From positions 277,285,710 through 277,349,709 of the forward strand of contig CM054062.1 in NCBI GenBank assembly GCA_028641055.1: a stretch of 64,000 bases of DNA. The letters are read 5' to 3'. Of this stretch, positions 58,740-64,000 are shown one piece after another. The number at the start of each line of letters is the position of its first letter. Positions within the stretch are counted from its first letter, which is position 1. A program made the translations under genes and the position numbers. Source of the stretch: Alopecurus myosuroides (taxonomy: Eukaryota; Streptophyta; Magnoliopsida; Poales; Poaceae). Below the pieces are notes generated by a model. The model was given only the letters and a program-made list of their open reading frames with translations, ran no database searches and was not told the DNA's origin.

Positions 58740-60088
58740 CATGTACTTGCAACAAAAGACACCACTTCTTCATTCATGTGCTTCGAACATATATACTCTT
58801 CTTCTTGTCTCGCCCTAAACAAGGAAACCGCAATGGTATTGCGAACCACTTTCATGTTAACCGTGTCAAGTGACGGTGGCGCTCTATCATGTGGTATCAG
58901 TGCAGCTCGCCGTACCACCTTTGACATATAGTTCTCATCCGCATCACATCTATCAAACTCCTTGTCGCGTAACTTGGTGTCTCGGATATAGTTGTGAAGA
59001 GACACACAAGCAACAATAATTTTCCTTGTCTTCTAGGCTTCAAACTCGGAACCTTCTTTAGCATGCGAAACCTTTCCTTAAGAATGCCTAATGACCTCTC
59101 AACCAAGTTACACATTGAAGAGTGGGCATGATCGAATGTCTCTTCCTTACCCATTGGTTTTCCACGTCTACGAAACTCGGGTATATGGTATGTTTGTCCT
59201 GAAAATGGAGCTAGATAGCCTTTTCGGTTTGGATAACCGAAATCGACAAGTTAGTATTTTCCTACAAATTGTAACCAAGTTAGCGTTACAAGGAATATTT
59301 GTTAGAACTAGAAGGAAAATTTGATATTACCTTTGGGAGGAAAAGGGAACTTATGTCGATGCTCCACCAAGCTATGATTTAAAATCCTTGTGTCATGTAC
59401 CGAGCCCGTCCATCCAACAACAATGAAAGTAAATCTCAAATCAAATTCACAAATGACCATCACTTTTTGAGAAGTATACCCATGATAACCCATATGTTTC
59501 ACAACCTCGGATGTTGAAACAACACAAGGTATGTGAGAGCCATCTATTGCTCCAATGGCATCTTTGAAATGAGGCCAAAACCAATCATCTTTAACTCTTG
59601 CATGAGGAGTTGTGAAAGAATAATCCATTGGTCTTATGTTGTTGGATCCCAACTTGCATAGACAATTCAAGAATTCTTTGAACTTCCGATGAATTGTTTG
59701 AAGAGATCTTGCAAAATGATTTTCAACTTGGGAGAAAGATTGAGGGGCTCCAACCATCCATAAGAACATGCCTAATTATTCCAAAGATGGCATGCCTTTA
59801 CTGGATGCCAATCCTTAGTCGTACACAAGAAGATCATGCAATGACATAAAAACATCCGGGTTCATCCTAAATTTTTTGTAGCTACTCATTGCACGATAAG
59901 GTTTTCATGACCCACTCATGTCTAGTTTGTTGAGGAATCCAATAAGGTGATTTGTTCTAGTAAGTTCGACTGTACTTGTTACCTAGTTCTCCCACCATAG
60001 CAACTTCAAATGCCAAATGTTCCATGTCTATAAGTTCCTCCATGCCCTCAATACCCTCATCATCCCTTCCATCATAAGTTGCATCCAT
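58740..60088 (-). pseudogene. PIF/Harbinger (HARBI1-like, DDE_4) transposase pseudogene
   Basis: Begins at ATG 60088 (MDATYDGRDDEGIEG). The catalytic region has the first Asp in AIGAIDGSHIP (about 59560), the second in GSVHDTRIL (about 59385), an intron 59330-59262 with GT-AG ends, and the Glu in NLVERSLG (about 59105). The C-terminus is HNYIRDTKLRDKEFDRC (58950-59000). Broken by stops at about 60000, 59930, 59818 and 59785, a stop right after the intron, and a frameshift near 59030. It is a different family from the element at 56855-58225. Terminal inverted repeats were not identified. Confidence 0.8.
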
Positions 60089-60184
60089 CTACAAAAGAAA
60101 TGAGAAAAAAGAACATGAGTGCTTCACATAAACAACTGATATATGAACAATAAACATATGTCAACTGTAATAATTCACAACAAC
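60089..60184. other. Short spacer upstream of the transposase
   Basis: T-rich (minus strand) with an AG acceptor-like TTTTGTAG just before the ATG, suggesting an upstream non-coding exon. Confidence 0.3.
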
Positions 60185-60378
60185 CACACATGACAACCAA
60201 AGTAGTTCACTACATACACCCATGAAAACCATAATATTTCATGACAAGCACACATGACAACCATAATAGTTCATGACAAGCACACATGCCAACCAAAATA
60301 GGTCATTACATCCACACATGACAACCATAATAGTTCATGAAAAGCACACTTGACCAACTAAGATAGTTCATTACATAG
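60185..60378. repeat. 32-bp minisatellite, six copies
   Basis: Units begin CACACATGACAACCA at 60185, 60218, 60249, 60281, 60313 and 60345, 31-34 bp each. Two unit types occur, one ending TTCATGACAAG and one ending TTCATTACAT. Confidence 0.85.
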
Positions 60379-61557
60379 AAACTAAAAGAGTTGTAACCAA
60401 AGACCACTTGATCGGTCATGAAGGATACAACTTGCTACATGTGAGCCATTTCTTCGTTCTTGCTTTGAAACCAAACAAACCGACCCTCCTTGGTTTTGAT
60501 TAACATGAATAGCTCACGATATGTTGGTGATGACCCATAATAATAGGGGGTGTATCGTAGTACTTTTGATAAATAAGAGTGTCAAACCCAACAAGGAGCA
60601 GAAGGTGTTGAAAGGCAGGTTGGATAGAGGATTCACTCTAAACACTAGCAAATAGGTTTTTGGTGGTTTTTGATATAGCAGATAAATAAAGTGTGAGTAA
60701 ATAAAAGGCAGTAATAATAATTGCAGCGAGTGGCCCAATCCTTTTTAGAGAAAAGGACAAGCTGGTTCGTTTACTTATGATTACCAATTGTTCTCGAGGA
60801 TACATGCAAACTTCGTCAAGCGCTTTCATTCCATACAGTTGATTAATATTTATTGTTTTGATAGGTGTTGTGTGGGTGAACCTATGATAATGCACCTCCC
60901 AACTAGGACTAACACATGCTTGTGATTATACCCCTTCCAAGCATCCGCAACTACAAGAAATAATTAAGATAAATCTAACCAGAGCCTTAAACTCTGGGAT
61001 CCTACACTCCCTCGTGCATCGGTTTCCTAACGGGGTTTAGAATTCTGTCACTCCGGCAACCCCACACTTAGTAGACAAATACACAATGCACCCCTTTCGG
61101 CCCATAAATGTGAAGTTTCATATAGTCGACGTTCACATGACACCACTAGAAGAATAGCACCACCAACTTAAATATCAAAACATTAGATATTACTTCAACA
61201 TAATTCCACTAATAACATCTTGACTACTCCCATGTTCTCAAGAACTAAACGAACTGCTCACAAGACATCATATGGATCATAATTAGAGGTGATATAATGA
61301 TAAATAACAATCTGGTCATAAAGTGCAAACACCGATAAATCTCGTAAGCATCAACTACTAACAAGTAATCCACACCGGGAGAGAGATCTAGTGAAGAACA
61401 ACGATATAGAACCCTAATTGTTATAGCGGGGCGGAGGTGCATGGTGAGTATGATGGTGATGGTGATGATGATGATGATCTTGATGATGCCGGGAGCAATG
61501 ACGGTGACGATGGCGATGATTTCCCCTCTCCGGGGAGGAATTTCCCCGACAGATTTC
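60379..61557. other. Unassigned transposon-like segment
   Basis: AT-rich, with wording common in Triticeae repeats (CCCAACAAGGAGCAGAAGG near 60590) and a GAT/GGT microsatellite (61445-61520) near its right end. No coding domain and no boundaries found. Confidence 0.35.
61445..61520. repeat. Imperfect (GAT)n/(GGT)n microsatellite
   Basis: GATGGTGATGGTGATGATGA and continuing GAT/GAC triplets, interrupted in the middle. Confidence 0.85.
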
Positions 61558-63207
61558 TGAAGGGTTCGTTGCATAGAAAACAAAAAATTTCCTACGCGAG
61601 AGACACCCGAAAGGCCAAGATCTAATCTAGGAGACGAAGTGCAACGGGCAACAAGAGGGTTAAGGAGAACACATACCCTCGAAGACTCAAAGTGGTACGA
61701 GATCAAATCTCGTTGTTGGCGTAGTCGTACTCACACCGATCCCGATAGCGAGAAGATGGGCACCGCAATCCGGCGGTGCATCCGTGATCGGTCACACGTA
61801 CGGTTGATGACGACCTCCGTTCCCTCGTTCCAGCGGGGCGCGGAAGTAGAGGATCCCTCGGAACTCCAGCAGCACGACGACGTGGTGGTGGTGAAGAATC
61901 CCATGGTCAGGGCTTCGCCAAGCCGGAGACCATGAAATGGAGCAGCGGGTGGAGGGAAAGGGAAGTGGCCAAGTGTGTGAAGGAGGGAGAGCTCTCACCC
62001 TCCTTTTATAGGAGAGGGGGGAGGCAGCCCAAGGGGGTGCGGCCAGCCCATGGGTGTGCCCCACCTCTTCCCTCATCATGTGAGTGGACACTCCACTCAC
62101 CTCCACTCACTTTCCCATTATTTCCCACTTGGAAAATCCAAAGGTTTTCTTTTAATAAATAAATAAAACATTTTTATTTCTTTATTTATATTTGTTAATT
62201 CCATTAACAAACATTTGCATATAGCACCTCGAATCATTTGTTAATTCTATTAACAACCATTCGACGAAAAACCCCTTGAACTATTTCAATTTTCCCCGAA
62301 ACAATTTCGGTGCTGTCCAAAATATTCTTCGATATTCCGTATCCTCTCAAATGCGTCATCGAACCTTAAGTGTGTCACCCTATGGTTCGCGAATAAGATA
62401 GACATGATCGAGACTCCTCTCCGATCAATAATCAACAGCGGGATCTGGAGATTCGTGATGACTCCTATATATTCAACGATGACTCTCGTGATCGTGTGAA
62501 CCAACAATGCCGTGAACTATTCCCTTTGTCTCGCGATATTTTACTTGTCCGAGATTCGATCATTGGTATCAACCATACCTTGTTCAATCTCATTACCGAC
62601 AAGTATTATTTTCTCGTTCCCGTGATATAACATCCTTTGTGATCATATCACGTGCTTGCAAGCGGTTTCGATGTGATATCACCGAGAGGGCCCAGAGTAT
62701 ATCTCTCCGTCATTTGGATGGACAAATCCCACTCTTGATCCATGATCCTCAACTAATACTTTCCGAATACTTAACGACACCTTTATAGTCACCCTGTTAC
62801 GGTGTGACGTTTGATGCCATCAAAGCACTCTTCCGGTATCAGCGATTGACATGATCTCATGGTCTAAGGAATAAGTTACTTTGTATGTTTGATATAACAA
62901 TGTAAACTTAATGACTTGATCGCATTGCTATATTCTCTTTGGGTATATGTTCATCACATCATTCTTCTAATGACATGACCCCGTTATTCATAACATCCAA
63001 TGTTCATGATCAGGAAACCTTGATCATCTATTAATCAACGAGCTAGTTAAAAGAGAGGCTTTACTAGGAACCATTGTTTGTTTATTAAGCACACATGTAT
63101 CAACGTTTCCGGTTAATACAATTCTAGCATGAGAAATAAACATTCATCATAAACAAGGAATAAGATAATAACCATTTTATTATTGCCTCTCGGGCATATT
63201 CCCTTCA
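61558..63207 (-). repeat. 3' LTR (1650 bp) of a minus-strand BARE/Angela-like copia element
   Basis: On the minus strand it starts TGAAGGGAATATGCCC and ends ACGAACCCTTCA, with matching TG...CA ends. The start, with GAGGCAATAATAAA after it, is close to BARE/Angela copia LTRs. A purine-rich tract (minus GCAAGTGGGAGAC) sits just outside at 63208-63220, showing that the internal region continues to the right, beyond the window. Confidence 0.85.
62001..62010 (-). promoter_or_regulatory. TATA box of the copia LTR
   Basis: CTATAAAAGGAGGG on the minus strand. A GC-richer leader follows downstream. Confidence 0.65.
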
Positions 63208-64000
63208 GTCTCCCACTTGCACTAGAGTCAATAATCTAGTTTGTAAGCACTTTAACACATATGGCGTACCAGTGTTATTACCATGCTTCGCATGCGGTAA
63301 ACATCATCAAAAAGATCTGAACTGTTCAGGTCCTATTGTATTTGCGTGTTCTTTGCGTCTACACGCATCACTCATTCTCTAATGAGATGGCTTTGTATAT
63401 ATATGGTCAATAGGTGAAAACTTAATTCCTCAGCTTAAACTGATGTCACTAACATTGTGAAAATGTAGCTTCATAGTGTTAGCATTCTTGGAAACTCACC
63501 AAGTTCCGGTGATACCTTAATTCCTCAGCTTAAACTGATGTTACTAACATTGTGAAAATGTAGCTTCATAGTTTCAGCATTCTTGGAAATTCACCAAGTT
63601 CAATAAAGAACTCCTTGACACAAAATACGCTTATAATCAGTTGTTAACACAACGATATACTTTAGCCTTTGTTGTAGTATCTGTCACAATATTTTAATTT
63701 TGAAACTCTTTCAAATCCAGCATGGAACTTTCTTCCATCCTATTGTGCTACCCTTCATCACATATTTTAATTGAGATAAAATTACTTGAATAAATGACAA
63801 GACCATTAGTGTAACATATTACAACTAATATTTTGTCATTACTATATAGGAAAACATATCCTTAGCATTTCTAAAATGACACAAGGATCTCTCCCACTGT
63901 TGTCTAATCATCATATGAATTATCCTACTATAACATTTTATAGCATAGGACTCATCTGGTTGTGTACATAGCATGGAAACATGACTTAGAAATCTCAATT
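63208..64000 (-). mobile_element. Internal 3' untranslated part of the copia element, runs off the window
   Basis: Starts at the polypurine tract. AT-rich, no coding frame; the pol stop codon must lie beyond 64000. Contains the 95-bp tandem duplication at 63421-63600. Confidence 0.7.
63421..63600. repeat. 95-bp-period tandem duplication in the copia 3' internal region
   Basis: 63421-63505 and 63516-63600 both read CTTAATTCCTCAGCTTAAAC through TCACCAAGTT, with about five differences. Confidence 0.92.

Noticed and set aside
61245..61706. Minus-strand ORF of 153 codons
   Set aside because: Generated by a GAT/GGT microsatellite (runs of Ile/Thr) and crosses the LTR edge at 61558.

Overview
This window is plant nuclear DNA, most probably from a grass of the wheat/barley group (Triticeae). 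The reasons are the transposon types (a chromovirus with a 4.4 kb LTR, nested non-chromodomain gypsy elements, a BARE/Angela-like copia LTR, a SIRE-like copia LTR, Stowaway MITEs, PIF/Harbinger relics, a Helitron end) and one intron-rich nuclear gene. The species call is inference from these repeat types; no search was run.

Layout. 1-8618: the 3' part of a plus-strand Ty3/gypsy chromovirus: gag-pol with one in-frame stop, a polypurine tract and a 4.4 kb LTR. That LTR holds a TATA box, a tRNA-like sequence and two exon-like coding pieces. 8619-10781: intergenic DNA with a hAT-like MITE. 10782-15035: the only host gene reconstructed here, on the minus strand. It is a complete ten-exon gene for an organellar omega-amidase (NIT2-type nitrilase, 348 codons) with its Glu-Lys-Cys triad intact. 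15036-24577: mostly non-coding, with GC-rich gene-like blocks, a Stowaway MITE and, at its right end, a clear Helitron 3' terminus. 24578-26163: MITE remains.

26164-45878 is one minus-strand gypsy element (element X, target duplication CAAAC) that received three later insertions. They are a second related gypsy element Y (32144-40295, duplication GATGG), which itself carries a Stowaway MITE; a 1.35 kb solo LTR (40922-42275); and a 2.3 kb solo LTR inside X's 5' LTR (42989-45270, duplication ACCTC). Removing the insertions leaves X at about 7.9 kb, close to Y's 8.2 kb. Both have dead gag-pol genes. Both also encode a conserved C-terminal Pol tail inside the LTR, in the -1 frame, just past the polypurine tract.

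45879-64000 is a mosaic of broken transposons: a truncated copia LTR, a SIRE/Maximus-like LTR full of a CCGGAGACTCCGG-like motif with an acidic ORF behind it, a TIR element with a Harbinger-type accessory ORF relic, a Mutator-like MITE, a degenerate 180-bp tandem array, an internally deleted PIF/Harbinger element beside a separate Harbinger transposase pseudogene, a 32-bp minisatellite, and the 3' LTR of a minus-strand copia element that runs off the right edge.

Taken together this is a gene-poor, transposon-rich stretch with one functional-looking metabolic gene. Most elements are inactive, and their insertion order can be read directly from target-site duplications.
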